Origin: Devosia sp. SD17-2
GTDB taxonomy: Bacteria > Pseudomonadota > Alphaproteobacteria > Rhizobiales > Devosiaceae
NCBI RefSeq assembly: GCF_029201565.1
Contig: NZ_CP104002.1
Location: 1,319,001-1,383,000, forward strand
Direction: 5' to 3'
DNA: 64,000 nucleotides
Shown: positions 28,521 to 36,859 of the stretch, one piece after another
Layout: each line of letters opens with the position of its first letter
How positions within the stretch are numbered: the stretch's first letter is position 1
The notes under the pieces: generated by a model
What the model saw: the letters and a program-made list of their open reading frames with translations, nothing else
What the model was told of the DNA's origin: nothing
Database searches by the model: none
Made by a program: the position numbers and the translations under genes

Positions 28521-29318
28521 ATGGCATTCGACAGGGGGCAGATGCAGGCGCGGTTCAACGCATGGATGCTGCGCGTGGGAAAACTCCGTGTCGTAGCAGC
28601 CATTACCGCGTTTTCGGTGGTTGTCTCGGTGCTGGTGACCTGGTTCGCCAATGCCGTCTTCATGCCCCATGTTCCGGTCGAGGAATGGCTCTATATTTCT
28701 GCCATCGCGCCCCTGCTGATCTCGCCCCCAATCAGTGCCTCCGTGCTGTCGTTGCTTTACCAGCTTGCCGAGGCACGCGCCGCGCTGGTGACCATGGCCG
28801 AAACCGATCCGCTGACCGGGGCCGGCAATCGCCGCTATTTTCTCGATCGGGCGCGGCTGGCGCTGGCGGAGGCGGGCGCGCGGGGCGAGCCGGTCAGCAT
28901 CATCCTGCTCGATATCGACCGGTTCAAGCGGCTCAACGACAGCTATGGGCACGCGGTGGGCGACGAGGCGATCATCATGGTCGCCCATGTCTGTCGGCGG
29001 ATAATCCGGGCCGGGGATGTGTTCTGCCGCTGGGGCGGGGAGGAGTTTATCGTGTTGCTGCCTGCGGCGGAGCTGGAGGCCGCGTGTGCGCTGGCCGAGC
29101 GGCTGCGGGCAGGCGTTGCCGCGGCGGAGGTGAAGGGCGTGCCCGAGGGGGTGACAATCAGCCTGGGCGTCGCCGAGCTGCGGAGCCGGAACGAGACACT
29201 CGACGACATCATCGCCAACGCCGATCGCCAGCTCTATGTGGCCAAGGATCTCGGCCGCAACAGGGTGGAGCCGATGGATCCGGCGTGGGTGATTGAGGGG
29301 CCGGGGCGGGCCGGCTGA
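28521..29318 (+). CDS. Diguanylate cyclase (GGDEF domain, membrane-bound)
   Basis: Makes the second messenger c-di-GMP from two GTP. The 265 residues hold two N-terminal transmembrane helices (about 17-45 and 60-80) with only a short periplasmic loop, then a complete GGDEF domain: DPLTGAGNRRYF, IILLDIDRFKRLNDSYGHAVGDEAI, and active-site RWGGEEFIVLLP. The domain ends ADRQLYVAKDLGRNRV. No obvious RxxD inhibitory site just before GGEEF. The ATG at 28521 follows GGGGGAGGAAAG. Confidence 0.93.
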   Translation: MAFDRGQMQARFNAWMLRVGKLRVVAAITAFSVVVSVLVTWFANAVFMPHVPVEEWLYISAIAPLLISPPISASVLSLLYQLAEARAALVTMAETDPLTGAGNRRYFLDRARLALAEAGARGEPVSIILLDIDRFKRLNDSYGHAVGDEAIIMVAHVCRRIIRAGDVFCRWGGEEFIVLLPAAELEAACALAERLRAGVAAAEVKGVPEGVTISLGVAELRSRNETLDDIIANADRQLYVAKDLGRNRVEPMDPAWVIEGPGRAG

Positions 29319-29619
29319 GGGCGCTTAAATTGAGACAGCGCATGTCATCCCGGCCTGCCGTGAACGCGCGGCAGGCCGGGTATGGGTTCAGGCTGCCAGG
29401 GGCGAGCGGGTTGCGCTGGCGGCTGGTGGCATAATGCTCCTCCCAGAGCGGTGAGCGGGTCCTGAACTGACGCTCCGCTGGAAGAAACTATGCTTAATTT
29501 TTGGTGTGGGATTGCCGGTTACTCAAAGTGGTCCGCAAGACTGCATGGTTGCAGCGGATCGCGCTAGTATAACCGGGAATAGACCTGCCGGCGCCTTGCG
29601 CCAGCAGGTCGAACGGGTG
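29319..29619. other. Intergenic region with two hairpins
   Basis: No gene supported. A perfect 12-bp stem CCCGGCCTGCCG/CGGCAGGCCGGG lies at 29349-29380 (downstream of the cyclase). Another, GACCTGC-x-GGCG/CGCC-x-GCAGGTC, lies at 29582-29610 and follows the stop of the DUF3597 gene on the minus strand. Neither has a clean T tract. Confidence 0.55.
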
Positions 29620-30120
29620 TCAGTCGAGAAGGCTGTCCGGCACCTTGCCGCCATTGGCCTTGAGCTGGGCGATGACCTGCTTGTGGAGCCAGATGTTCAT
29701 GGTGGCGCTGTCGGACTTGTCACCGGTATAGCCGAGTTCGTCGGCCAGTTCCTTGCGAGCGGTCAGCGAGGAGTCGATGTCGAGCGCCTTGAGCAGATCG
29801 ACGATCGAGGTCTTCCAGTTGAGCTTCTGGCCAGAAGCGGCAACGGCTGCATCGAGAACGGCGGCGACGTCGACTTCAGCGGCGGGAGCGGCCGAAGGCG
29901 CGGCCTGGCCGGCGGCGGCGTTCCGCGCGACAGCGTCGGCGATTACCTTGTCGGCTGCTGCCATGCCCACCTTGACGGCGGCCTGCTGCTCGGCAGCAAG
30001 CGGGGGAGACTGGGGAGCGGCCGAAGGCGCGGCCGGGGTGGGCGTTGCAGACGATGCCGGGATGGCCGCAGAGGCGGGAGTACCGAAAATCTTGGCCTTG
30101 ATATTGTCCAGGAAGCCCAT
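29620..30120 (-). CDS. DUF3597 domain-containing protein
   Basis: A 166-residue protein. Short N-terminal MGFLDNIKAKIFG helix, a low-complexity Ala/Pro linker (residues 15-85), and a conserved C-terminal domain (DVAAVLDAAVAASGQKLNWKTSIVDLLKALDIDSSLTARKELADELGYTG, then MNIWLHKQVIAQLKANGG). This is the DUF3597 family, of unknown function, cytoplasmic and acid- or stress-linked in some bacteria by annotation only. Confidence 0.85.
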   Translation of the reverse strand: MGFLDNIKAKIFGTPASAAIPASSATPTPAAPSAAPQSPPLAAEQQAAVKVGMAAADKVIADAVARNAAAGQAAPSAAPAAEVDVAAVLDAAVAASGQKLNWKTSIVDLLKALDIDSSLTARKELADELGYTGDKSDSATMNIWLHKQVIAQLKANGGKVPDSLLD

Positions 30121-30294
30121 GGTTATTCCTTTTGTTAGTGTCCGGTAAACAGAAGGAAAGTCTCACGGCAAAATCAAGGCATTTTCTGGCGTGGTGAACA
30201 GGCGACTGCACCTTGTCGGGCAGGCGTGTCTGAACCGGGGGATGTGTTTCGTCGTCAACACGAATGGGGCGCGGGGCCCTGAGGGAGACCGAAG

Positions 30295-30666
30295 ATGAAG
30301 ATTGCGGGCTGGGTTTTGAGTGGTCTGATCGGGCTGTTTCTGGCCATTGCGTCGGCGACGCCGAAGTTCATGGGGATGGATGCGGCGCTCGACTCGATGG
30401 AAGTGGTGGGCTGGCCGACCAAATATCTGCTGCTGATCGCGGTGATCGAAGTGGTCTGCGTGGTGCTCTATCTCATCCCGCGCACGGCCCTGTTCGGGGC
30501 GGTGCTGACGACAGCGCTTCTGGGGGCAGCATTGGCTGCCAATCTGCGGGTCGACAATCCATTGTTCAGCCATACGCTGTTCAGCATCTACCTAGGCGTT
30601 GCGCTGTGGGTGGCGCTCTGGCTTCGCGACGAGCGGGTGCGGCGAGTATTCCCGCTGATGGGCTAG
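30295..30666 (+). CDS. DoxX family membrane protein
   Basis: A 123-residue protein with four hydrophobic helices and the DoxX-like pattern KFMGMDAALDSMEVVGWPTKYLLLIAVIEVVCVVLYLIPR. The biochemical role of these small proteins is unclear. GAGGGAGA precedes the ATG. It is convergent with the hypothetical gene at 30673, with only 6 bp between stops. Confidence 0.82.
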   Translation: MKIAGWVLSGLIGLFLAIASATPKFMGMDAALDSMEVVGWPTKYLLLIAVIEVVCVVLYLIPRTALFGAVLTTALLGAALAANLRVDNPLFSHTLFSIYLGVALWVALWLRDERVRRVFPLMG

Positions 30667-30672
30667 GCCCGA

Positions 30673-31410
30673 TCAGGGTTTGAGGAAAGGCCGCATGGCG
30701 CTGGCGTGCAAGGCGGCAAATTCGAGGCGGCGGATCCATTGCAGCGGGTCGTCGTCACGGTTGTCCGCATCCTCGCCGAACTCTTCGAGGGTTCGATAAT
30801 AAAGCGCGTCGGATTGGGTATAGCCGAGGGCGAGGCCGGCGCGGCGCGCGAGGAGGGGCCACTCCATATCGTTGGCGAGGCTATCGACCTGGCTCTGCTC
30901 GAGGATCAGCGCGATGGCGCGTGGCGACAGACGCCGGACGGCAAACATCAGGTCCCAGTGATCGCCAGTAAGCAGCGCGTGGGTATGATTGACGAGCGTC
31001 TCGCTGTCGCGCAGGCGGCGAGGCTCGGCCGCAAAGGCGCGGTCGGAGCGGCCGACGACGAGGCAATCGAGGGCTGGTTCCATTTCGAGGACGCGGCGGA
31101 GATCTTCGGGTCCAAGCCCGAGCCAGCGCAGCAAATGGTCGAAATCGGTATAGAGGGCGGGCCTGTCCGTGCCGGCAAGGGCGAGGGCATCTCGGCGGGC
31201 CTTGCCGATCATCGCTTCGCTGGCGGAGTGCACCATGATCGCGTCCGCAGTGGCGCTGAGGGCGTCACGGGTTGCGGCATGGGTGGCGTCGGAGATGTTG
31301 AAGGCAAGGCGCGCAAGACTGGCGCGCAGGGGGCCGGACATGGAAACGGTCGCCTCGGCGAGGCGACCGATGGGGTCGTGAACAGTTGCCGCCAGGGCGA
31401 CTGCGCTCAT
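30673..31410 (-). CDS. Hypothetical protein, helical, possibly DUF2336-like
   Basis: A 245-residue, largely alpha-helical protein without signal peptide or transmembrane helices (e.g. SPRAIALILEQSQVDSLANDMEWPLLARRAGLALGYTQSDALYYRTLEEFG). I do not recognise it with confidence; the helical repeat style is reminiscent of DUF2336. Its ATG lies 3 bp after the stop of the SH3/I36 gene at 31414, so they share a transcript. Confidence 0.7.
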   Translation of the reverse strand: MSAVALAATVHDPIGRLAEATVSMSGPLRASLARLAFNISDATHAATRDALSATADAIMVHSASEAMIGKARRDALALAGTDRPALYTDFDHLLRWLGLGPEDLRRVLEMEPALDCLVVGRSDRAFAAEPRRLRDSETLVNHTHALLTGDHWDLMFAVRRLSPRAIALILEQSQVDSLANDMEWPLLARRAGLALGYTQSDALYYRTLEEFGEDADNRDDDPLQWIRRLEFAALHASAMRPFLKP

Positions 31411-31413
31411 CGA

Positions 31414-31986
31414 TCAGTAAACGCGGACCGAAGAGAGATTGCGGTTCAGATAGCGATCAAGGACCGGCTGGCTCTCGACGATGCGTTCGCAATAGGAATG
31501 GAACTTGCGCTCGCGGCAGGCGGCCGCGGAGACATTGCCCTTGATCTCGACGGAGGCGAAGCTGTTGTCGACGCCGTAAAGGGCGAGATCGGGGAAGACC
31601 TGGCCGGGGCCGGCGCAGAAGGAGGAGCCGGAGTAATTGGTGCCGGTATAGAAGCAAACGGTGCCCGGGCCGCCGGCCGGATAGTTCGGCTGAATGGCAA
31701 AGAGCGGGCCTTCGGGCGTGGTGCCGAAGCCGACGCGTTCAAGCGAGGTCCAACCGCGGCCGCCGGGGCCATCGACCAGGCACCAGACCTTCTGGCAGCG
31801 CAGGACCCGAATGGCGGCGTTCTCGGCAATATTGCCGGTGACCGCATAGGCCGCGCCCGGGCCGTCGCGCAGGCTGAGCGGCTGGAGTGTCCACCCGTGC
31901 GATCCCGTTTCCGAGGCAGCGTAGGAGGGCGACAGGGCAGAGGCGAGAAGCGTCAGGGCAAGCAGCAGGCTCTGGAGCAGTTTCAT
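31414..31986 (-). CDS. Exported SH3 + I36-type (beta/gamma-crystallin-like) protein
   Basis: A 190-residue protein: signal peptide (MKLLQSLLLALTLLASALSPSYA), a degenerate SH3 segment (LRDGPGAAYAVTGNIAENAAIRVLRCQKVWCLVDGPGGRGWTS), and a C-terminal module starting VCFYTGTNYSGSSFCAGPG and ending NLSSVRVY. The latter pattern (CFY-x5-G-x-SFC-x2-G and a final SVRV) resembles the peptidase inhibitor I36/crystallin-like family. Two close relatives follow upstream at 32104 and 32877. Confidence 0.78.
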   Translation of the reverse strand: MKLLQSLLLALTLLASALSPSYAASETGSHGWTLQPLSLRDGPGAAYAVTGNIAENAAIRVLRCQKVWCLVDGPGGRGWTSLERVGFGTTPEGPLFAIQPNYPAGGPGTVCFYTGTNYSGSSFCAGPGQVFPDLALYGVDNSFASVEIKGNVSAAACRERKFHSYCERIVESQPVLDRYLNRNLSSVRVY

Positions 31987-32055
31987 TGAAGCGTCCGATT
32001 GGCAGTGTGGCGCGGACAGTAACTGTTCGTTAGCGATTGTCCAAGGGGGAACGCT

Positions 32056-32086
32056 AAAAAGCATCGCCTCCCGGAGGAGGCGATGC
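32056..32086 (-). terminator. Rho-independent terminator after the SH3/I36 gene at 32104
   Basis: Perfect 11-bp stem GCATCGCCTCC (32061-32071)/GGAGGCGATGC (32076-32086) followed on the minus strand by TTTTT. Confidence 0.85.
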
Positions 32087-32103
32087 CTTGAAGTAGAAGT
32101 GGT

Positions 32104-32748
32104 TTAGCGGACGCGGACCGAGATGATGTAGTCATCAAAGTCACCGAGCGAAGAGGCGCTGGTGGTGTAGGTCCGGCAGCCGCGGTAGTTGGCTTCCGAG
32201 CAGACCTGGACCGAATAGCCGCCCGGGTTTTCGATGGAGGAAATGCGGTCGGCCCAATCGCGGAGGTCGCGGGTGCTTTCGCCCGGGCCCATGCAGAAGC
32301 TGGCGCCGCGGTAGTTGTTGCGATCATAAAAGCAGACGTCGCTGACGGGCGCGGGCTGCGGACGCACCACCACAGGGGGGCGCTGGTCGCCGACGCCGAT
32401 ATTGATCGACGGGCCGCCAGGAACGTTGATGCCAAAGGATATGCCGGGCTGGGTCGGGTTGACCGGACGGCCACCGGCATTGAGGTAATTGGCGGAGACC
32501 CAGCCATCGGCGCCGGGCTTGGTGATGTAGCACCACGAGCCGTCGCAGCGCTGTACATCGACCTGCTGGCCGCGGCGGGCCGTATCGACAACAGCATAAT
32601 TAGTACCGGGGCCAGAGCGCACATTCACATTGCTGGTGACGGTTCCCGGAGCAGCCTGGGCTGCCGGCAGGAAGACGACCACAGCGGTCGCGGCTACGGC
32701 AATTCCGGTGGCGAAATTGAGCAGTTTCTTGCGGGTGTAGCGGTTCAT
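32104..32748 (-). CDS. Exported SH3 + I36-type protein
   Basis: A 214-residue protein with signal segment (to about residue 33), an SH3 domain (NVNVRSGPGTNYAVVDTARRGQQVDVQRC ... WCYITKPGADGWVSANYL), a Pro/Gly linker, and an I36-type module (VCFYDRNNYRGASFCMGPG, RISSIENPGGYSVQVCSEANYRGCRTY). Conserved Cys pairs suggest periplasmic disulfides. Its SH3 domain is nearly superimposable on that of the gene at 5979, indicating duplication and domain gain. Confidence 0.8.
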   Translation of the reverse strand: MNRYTRKKLLNFATGIAVAATAVVVFLPAAQAAPGTVTSNVNVRSGPGTNYAVVDTARRGQQVDVQRCDGSWCYITKPGADGWVSANYLNAGGRPVNPTQPGISFGINVPGGPSINIGVGDQRPPVVVRPQPAPVSDVCFYDRNNYRGASFCMGPGESTRDLRDWADRISSIENPGGYSVQVCSEANYRGCRTYTTSASSLGDFDDYIISVRVR

Positions 32749-32876
32749 GACGATCCCTTTGCGCCAATTATAGCGGGCACGACGACTCATTCGGACGCCA
32801 GCCCGGCCTCAGCTTTGTATGTGAGATTAGAACGGGTCTGGACCACCAAGGGTTCCAGACCCAGTCGCTTGTCGGT

Positions 32877-33539
32877 TTAGTAAACGTCTACCGAGGAGAT
32901 GCGACGGTCGATGCCGGAGGGCAGGCGCGCCTGGTCCGACCGAACGGTGACGCAATTGCCATAAAAGCCGGTGTCGGCGCAGAGATCGACACGGGCCCGG
33001 CCGAAGACCTGGACCGACCGAATGACGTCGTTCCAGCCGCGCGGCATGCGCGCATATTCCTCACCCCGGTCGACGCAGAAGCTCGAGCCGCGGAAATTGC
33101 GTTCGGTAAAGAAGCAGGCGCCGGCCTGACGCTGCGGCTGCGGACGAGTCTGTGGCTGCGTGCCGAAGTTGAAATCGAACGAGAAGCCGGGGCCGGAATT
33201 ATTGCCGCCACCCGGACGCGGGGGCTGCGGCTGCGGGCCTGGACCTGGACGCGGGGGCTGGGGGGCAACCGAGCCATCGGTGAAGGCGATGAGCGACTGG
33301 GAAATCCAGCCGCTGACGCCGCGGAAGTTGCCGGTGCCGTTGATCATGCACCAGCCCTGGTCGTAGCAATTGGCATCGACGGTGGCGCCGCCGGGCAGGG
33401 ACGTCAGCACGGGGGCCGACGTCGAAGCGCCCTGGCGCACATTGGCATTGCCGGTCACGACGGCCGGAGCCGCGAACGCGGTGGCGACGCCGCCAAGCAG
33501 CGTCAAGGCAAGTGCAGCGGCGATTTTTGCGGACTTCAT
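32877..33539 (-). CDS. Exported SH3 + I36-type protein
   Basis: A 220-residue protein: signal peptide ending near AFA, SH3 domain (NANVRQGASTSAPVLTSLPGGATVDANC ... WCMINGTGNFRGVSGWIS), a Pro/Gly/Gln linker (residues 100-145), and the I36-type module (CFFTERNFRGSSFCVDRG ... VDLCADTGFYGNCVTVRSDQARLPSGIDRRISSVDVY). Function unknown; I36 relatives include a Streptomyces metalloprotease inhibitor. A 9-bp hairpin (32834-32862) follows the gene. Confidence 0.8.
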   Translation of the reverse strand: MKSAKIAAALALTLLGGVATAFAAPAVVTGNANVRQGASTSAPVLTSLPGGATVDANCYDQGWCMINGTGNFRGVSGWISQSLIAFTDGSVAPQPPRPGPGPQPQPPRPGGGNNSGPGFSFDFNFGTQPQTRPQPQRQAGACFFTERNFRGSSFCVDRGEEYARMPRGWNDVIRSVQVFGRARVDLCADTGFYGNCVTVRSDQARLPSGIDRRISSVDVY

Positions 33540-33639
33540 CGATCTTTGCTCCCAAACGGGCTTCAATTTGTTGATGCCAAACTAATCACGAGCCCCTGAA
33601 CGCAGTCTGAACGATTTCATTCAGATTGGGAGCGGCCGC

Positions 33640-34032
33640 CTATTCTTTGGGAATGGGCCGTTTTTGGCCGTTCTCATCAAGAGATACATAGACAAAGCGC
33701 GCCTCGGTGACCTTCTGGCGGTCGTCGAGCCTGTTGCGGCGCACCCAGGCTTCCAGCGCGATGGTGATGGAGGTGGTGCCGACCCGCTCGACCTTGGTGT
33801 AGACGCACAGCACGTCGCCCACCTTGACCGGCGCAATGAAGGTCATTGCCTCGACGGCAACGGTCACCACGCGTCCGCGGACCCGCTCGACGGCGGCAAT
33901 AGCGCCGGCAAGGTCCATCTGGCTCATCACCCAGCCACCGAAAATGTCGCCAGCAGGATTGGTGTCTGCCGGCATGGCGATGGTGCGGATGGTCAGTGCG
34001 CCATCGGGTTCAGTGGAATGTACGATCATCAT
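33640..34032 (-). CDS. Acyl-CoA thioesterase (hot-dog fold, YciA-like)
   Basis: A 130-residue hot-dog thioesterase hydrolysing acyl-CoAs: RTIAMPADTNPAGDIFGGWVMSQMDLAGAIAA (active-site Asn/Asp region), VTVAVEAMTFIAPVKVGDVLCVYTKVERVGTTSITIALEAWVRR, and TEARFVYVSLDENG. This matches the YciA class with broad acyl specificity. The start overlaps the tdk stop (ATGATGA), with AAGGA upstream, so it is the second gene of a tdk operon. Confidence 0.9.
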   Translation of the reverse strand: MMIVHSTEPDGALTIRTIAMPADTNPAGDIFGGWVMSQMDLAGAIAAVERVRGRVVTVAVEAMTFIAPVKVGDVLCVYTKVERVGTTSITIALEAWVRRNRLDDRQKVTEARFVYVSLDENGQKRPIPKE

Positions 34033-34625
34033 GCAGGTCCTTTTACTGGCCAGCGGCCAACGGCCTCTTCCCAGTGCTTGCGGCAGAGGGAGAGGTAGAC
34101 AGATTTTTCGATCGAGACCTGGTCGCCATCGGTGAGAACGCGGCCGGACATGTCCTGGCGCACGACCATGGTCCCCTTGGCGCCGCATGTACAGATGGTG
34201 CGGATCTCGCGCAGGATATCGGCGATGGCGAGCAGTTCCATCGAGCCGGGGAACAGCTTGCCCTGGAAATCGGTGCGCAGGCCATAGCACATGACCGGGA
34301 TTTTCAGTCGGTCCGACACGCGGGCGAGGCCCCAGACCTGGTCGCGCGTGAGGAACTGGGCTTCATCGACGAAGACGCAATCGACCTTGGACTCCTCGTG
34401 AAAGTCGCGGACGGATTGATAGAGGTCGTCGCCGGCGGAATAGAGCTCGGCCGGCTCGGAAATGCCGATGCGCGAGGAGATGTGGCCCGTCCCGCCTTCG
34501 GCATAGAGGCCGGAGGTGTAGAGCAGGGGGCGCATGCCGCGCTCGCGATAGTTATAGGCCGCCTGCAGCAGGAGCGTGGACTTGCCCGCATTCATCGCCG
34601 CATAGGAAAAGTAGAGCTTGGCCAT
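34029..34625 (-). CDS. tdk: Thymidine kinase
   Basis: Salvage enzyme phosphorylating thymidine with ATP. The 198 residues are of the type II (bacterial) class: P-loop YFSYAAMNAGKSTLLLQ, the catalytic/magnesium site VFVDEAQFL, the lasso and nucleoside site, and a zinc-binding segment (CTCGAKGTM with a later Cys). It is divergent from the GNAT gene at 34727 and overlaps the thioesterase gene by 4 bp. Confidence 0.96.
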   Translation of the reverse strand: MAKLYFSYAAMNAGKSTLLLQAAYNYRERGMRPLLYTSGLYAEGGTGHISSRIGISEPAELYSAGDDLYQSVRDFHEESKVDCVFVDEAQFLTRDQVWGLARVSDRLKIPVMCYGLRTDFQGKLFPGSMELLAIADILREIRTICTCGAKGTMVVRQDMSGRVLTDGDQVSIEKSVYLSLCRKHWEEAVGRWPVKGPA

Positions 34626-34726
34626 GGGTGATCCTGTGCGGGGAATGGTGTGCTAAGCCAATAGCGCCTCGTGACCGCACGATGAAGGGCCGGGGCTTGT
34701 GGATCAACAATAGAATGCGCGAAACC

Positions 34727-35173
34727 ATGGCTGAACTCACTATCCGCAGCGCCGAGGCCGGCGATTCGGAGGCCCTCAAGGAATTGCTCGACACGTCCTG
34801 GCGGACCCACTGGGGGCCGCAAGTGACGGCAGAGAGTCGGGCTCTCTATGACCGGGACATGCCCGCCCACGGCTATGTGGATGCGTGTCTCGACGCCTTT
34901 ATGGTGGCCGAGCGGGGCGGGCAGGTCGTCGGCATGTACCATCTCGAAGGCAGCCAGCTGCACGCTATCCATGTGGCGATGGCCGAGATTGGCACAGGTG
35001 TCGGCGCGGCGCTGATGGAGAAGGCGGAGGCCGACGGGGCGGCACGGCTTGAGGTGCGGGCCTTCAACACCAGGGCGCGCGCCTTTTATGCTGCGCGTGG
35101 CTGGCGCGAGATTGCCGAGGAAGATGCGACAGAGATGGGTACGCCGGTCCGCAGCATCATCATGGCGCGGTGA
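34727..35173 (+). CDS. GNAT family N-acetyltransferase
   Basis: A 148-residue acetyltransferase with the GNAT fold: IRSAEAGDSEALKELLDTSWRTHW, the beta4 strand GQVVGMYHLEG, the acetyl-CoA loop (AEIGTGVGAALMEKAEADG), and the terminal ARAFYAARGWREI. Acceptor substrate unknown. The ATG at 34727 is favoured because the fold starts two residues later; an ATG at 34715 is possible. Confidence 0.85.
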   Translation: MAELTIRSAEAGDSEALKELLDTSWRTHWGPQVTAESRALYDRDMPAHGYVDACLDAFMVAERGGQVVGMYHLEGSQLHAIHVAMAEIGTGVGAALMEKAEADGAARLEVRAFNTRARAFYAARGWREIAEEDATEMGTPVRSIIMAR

Positions 35174-35258
35174 GGCCGGGGGGCAGGGCCGGCGTTGCGT
35201 TCAGTTCTTGTTCAGGCGCGGCGGATCAAAACCGGCGCGGTCTAGTATGGAGTGCCTC

Positions 35259-35636
35259 ATGTTTCGATCTGTTCTTGGTATCGCCTTTGCCGCCCTCGCC
35301 AGCCTGCCTGCTGTGGCGTCACCTGTCGGCATCTGGGAAATCGAGATGCGGGACTCGCGCTACAAGGTGGAGATGTGCGGGGACGGTAGCCAGTTTTGTG
35401 CCGAGCTGATCTGGCTGGGCAATGGCGCCGACAATGCCGAGAACCTGCCCTATATGAACACCATGCTGATCGACCACGCCAGCCAGACCCGGCCCAACCA
35501 GTGGAAGGGCGAGCTCAATATCTATGGGCAGAAGGCGGCCGGGACGATCACCCAGGTGAGCGCCGACCAGATCACGCTCAAGGGCTGCGTGGCCTTTGTG
35601 CTGTGCAAGACCTACCAGATGTACCGGTACCAGTAG
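35259..35636 (+). CDS. DUF2147-like exported protein
   Basis: A 125-residue protein with a signal peptide (MFRSVLGIAFAALASLPAVA) and the DUF2147 signature: PVGIWEIEMRDSRYKVEMCGDGSQFCAELIWL, then MNTMLIDHASQTRPNQWKGELNIYGQKAAGTITQ and LKGCVAFVLCKTYQMYRY. Four Cys probably pair in the periplasm. Role unknown. The second ATG (35259) has GGAG at good spacing. Confidence 0.8.
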   Translation: MFRSVLGIAFAALASLPAVASPVGIWEIEMRDSRYKVEMCGDGSQFCAELIWLGNGADNAENLPYMNTMLIDHASQTRPNQWKGELNIYGQKAAGTITQVSADQITLKGCVAFVLCKTYQMYRYQ

Positions 35637-35702
35637 GCGCGGGGCCCGGGCCGGGCTGACCCTTGCAATGCCCTCCGGGTGGTCCATCCGTGTGGAGAGA
35701 TG

Positions 35703-35727
35703 GATTGCCCGAACAAGCGGGGCAATG
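35703..35727. repeat. Dispersed short palindrome, copy 2
   Basis: ATTGCCCGAAC-AAGCGGGGCAAT, imperfect relative of the palindromes at 11786 and 42654, again preceded by ATGG and followed by GACGAT. A second, looser CCCCACCCC/GGAGGGAG element follows at 35811-35843. No gene in 35637-35869. Confidence 0.6.
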
Positions 35728-35869
35728 ACGATGGAGGGGATGGGGCCGTGGCCTTCGAGTCGAGCCCGAGAGAGCTCGTTCGCGGATGAGGAAATTGAGC
35801 GGTCCCATTCACCCCACCCCGTCCCTCCCCATCACGAGGAGGGAGCCAGAGCGGTGATGGGAACGCGCA

Positions 35870-36775
35870 TCAGTTCGTCGTGCGCGGGATGTGCGCGCGG
35901 CGGCGGGCCCAGAGGGGCGGCAGGGCTTCGACCAGCAGGATCGCCGCGAAGATGAGCGTGGCGCCGGCGTAGCCGATCAGGGGCAGGCGTTCGCCGAGGA
36001 TGAGCGCGCCGCCCAGGGCCGCAAAAAGACTTTCAGCCGAGAGAATGATGGCCGCATTGGCCGGGGGTACATGCTGCTGGCCGACGGCCTGCAAGGTGAA
36101 GCCGACGGCGGTGGACAGCACTGCGGCATAGGCGATTTCGATCCAGCCCGATGAAGTGGCTTCAAGGGTCGGCGCTTCGGTTCCCAGTGCGATGGCGCTG
36201 GCAGCGATGCCGGCGATGAGAAAGCTGACGCAGGACACAAAGATCGGCAGGCCGGTCATGCGGGCGACATGGCCCAGCAGGATGACGTGCATGGCCCAGA
36301 AGAGGGCGCTGCCGACAATCAGCCAGTCCCCGGAATTAAAGCTCTCGAGCCCGCCGCCATTGAGGAAATAGATGCCGATGAGCGCCAGCGGCACGCCGAC
36401 CAAAATGATCGGGTGCGGGCGCGTGCGGAAAAGGGCATAGCCAAGAAGCGGCACGAAAAAGACGTAGAGCCCGGTGAGGAAGCCGCCATTGGTGGCGGTG
36501 GTGGTGGCGAGGCCCGCCTGTTGGAGCCAGGAGCCGAGGAAGAACACCGTGCTCATGGCGAGGATGAACAGCCAGTGGGTGCGGGTGAGCGCGATGGCGC
36601 GGCGGCGACGTTCATAGAGCGCCAGCGGCAGAACGAGGAGACCGCCCAGCAGATATCGGACGCCCGCAAAAGTCAGCGGCCCCATGCTGTCCATGGCAGA
36701 TTTCTGGGCGATGAAGGCAAAGCCCCAGAACATGGTGCAGATGAGGAGCAGGACTGTGGCAACGCTACGGGACAT
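35870..36775 (-). CDS. DMT superfamily transporter (EamA family)
   Basis: A 301-residue inner-membrane protein with ten predicted helices in two EamA repeats. Seen: TMFWGFAFIAQKSAMDSMGPLTFAGVRYLLGGLLVLPLALYERRR, and AAVLSTAVGFTLQAVGQQHVPPANAAIILSAESLFAALGGALILGERL. This is the YdcZ/RhaT-like half-repeat pattern. The substrate is unknown. The ATG at 36775 begins just before the first helix. Confidence 0.87.
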   Translation of the reverse strand: MSRSVATVLLLICTMFWGFAFIAQKSAMDSMGPLTFAGVRYLLGGLLVLPLALYERRRRAIALTRTHWLFILAMSTVFFLGSWLQQAGLATTTATNGGFLTGLYVFFVPLLGYALFRTRPHPIILVGVPLALIGIYFLNGGGLESFNSGDWLIVGSALFWAMHVILLGHVARMTGLPIFVSCVSFLIAGIAASAIALGTEAPTLEATSSGWIEIAYAAVLSTAVGFTLQAVGQQHVPPANAAIILSAESLFAALGGALILGERLPLIGYAGATLIFAAILLVEALPPLWARRRAHIPRTTN

Positions 36776-36859
36776 GGGGGCTCGGTGTTTGAAATAGAGA
36801 ACCCTCACCCGCCCCCGAGAAGGGGGAGGGGAAGAAGGTGTTTGCGGTCGAACAGGCGT

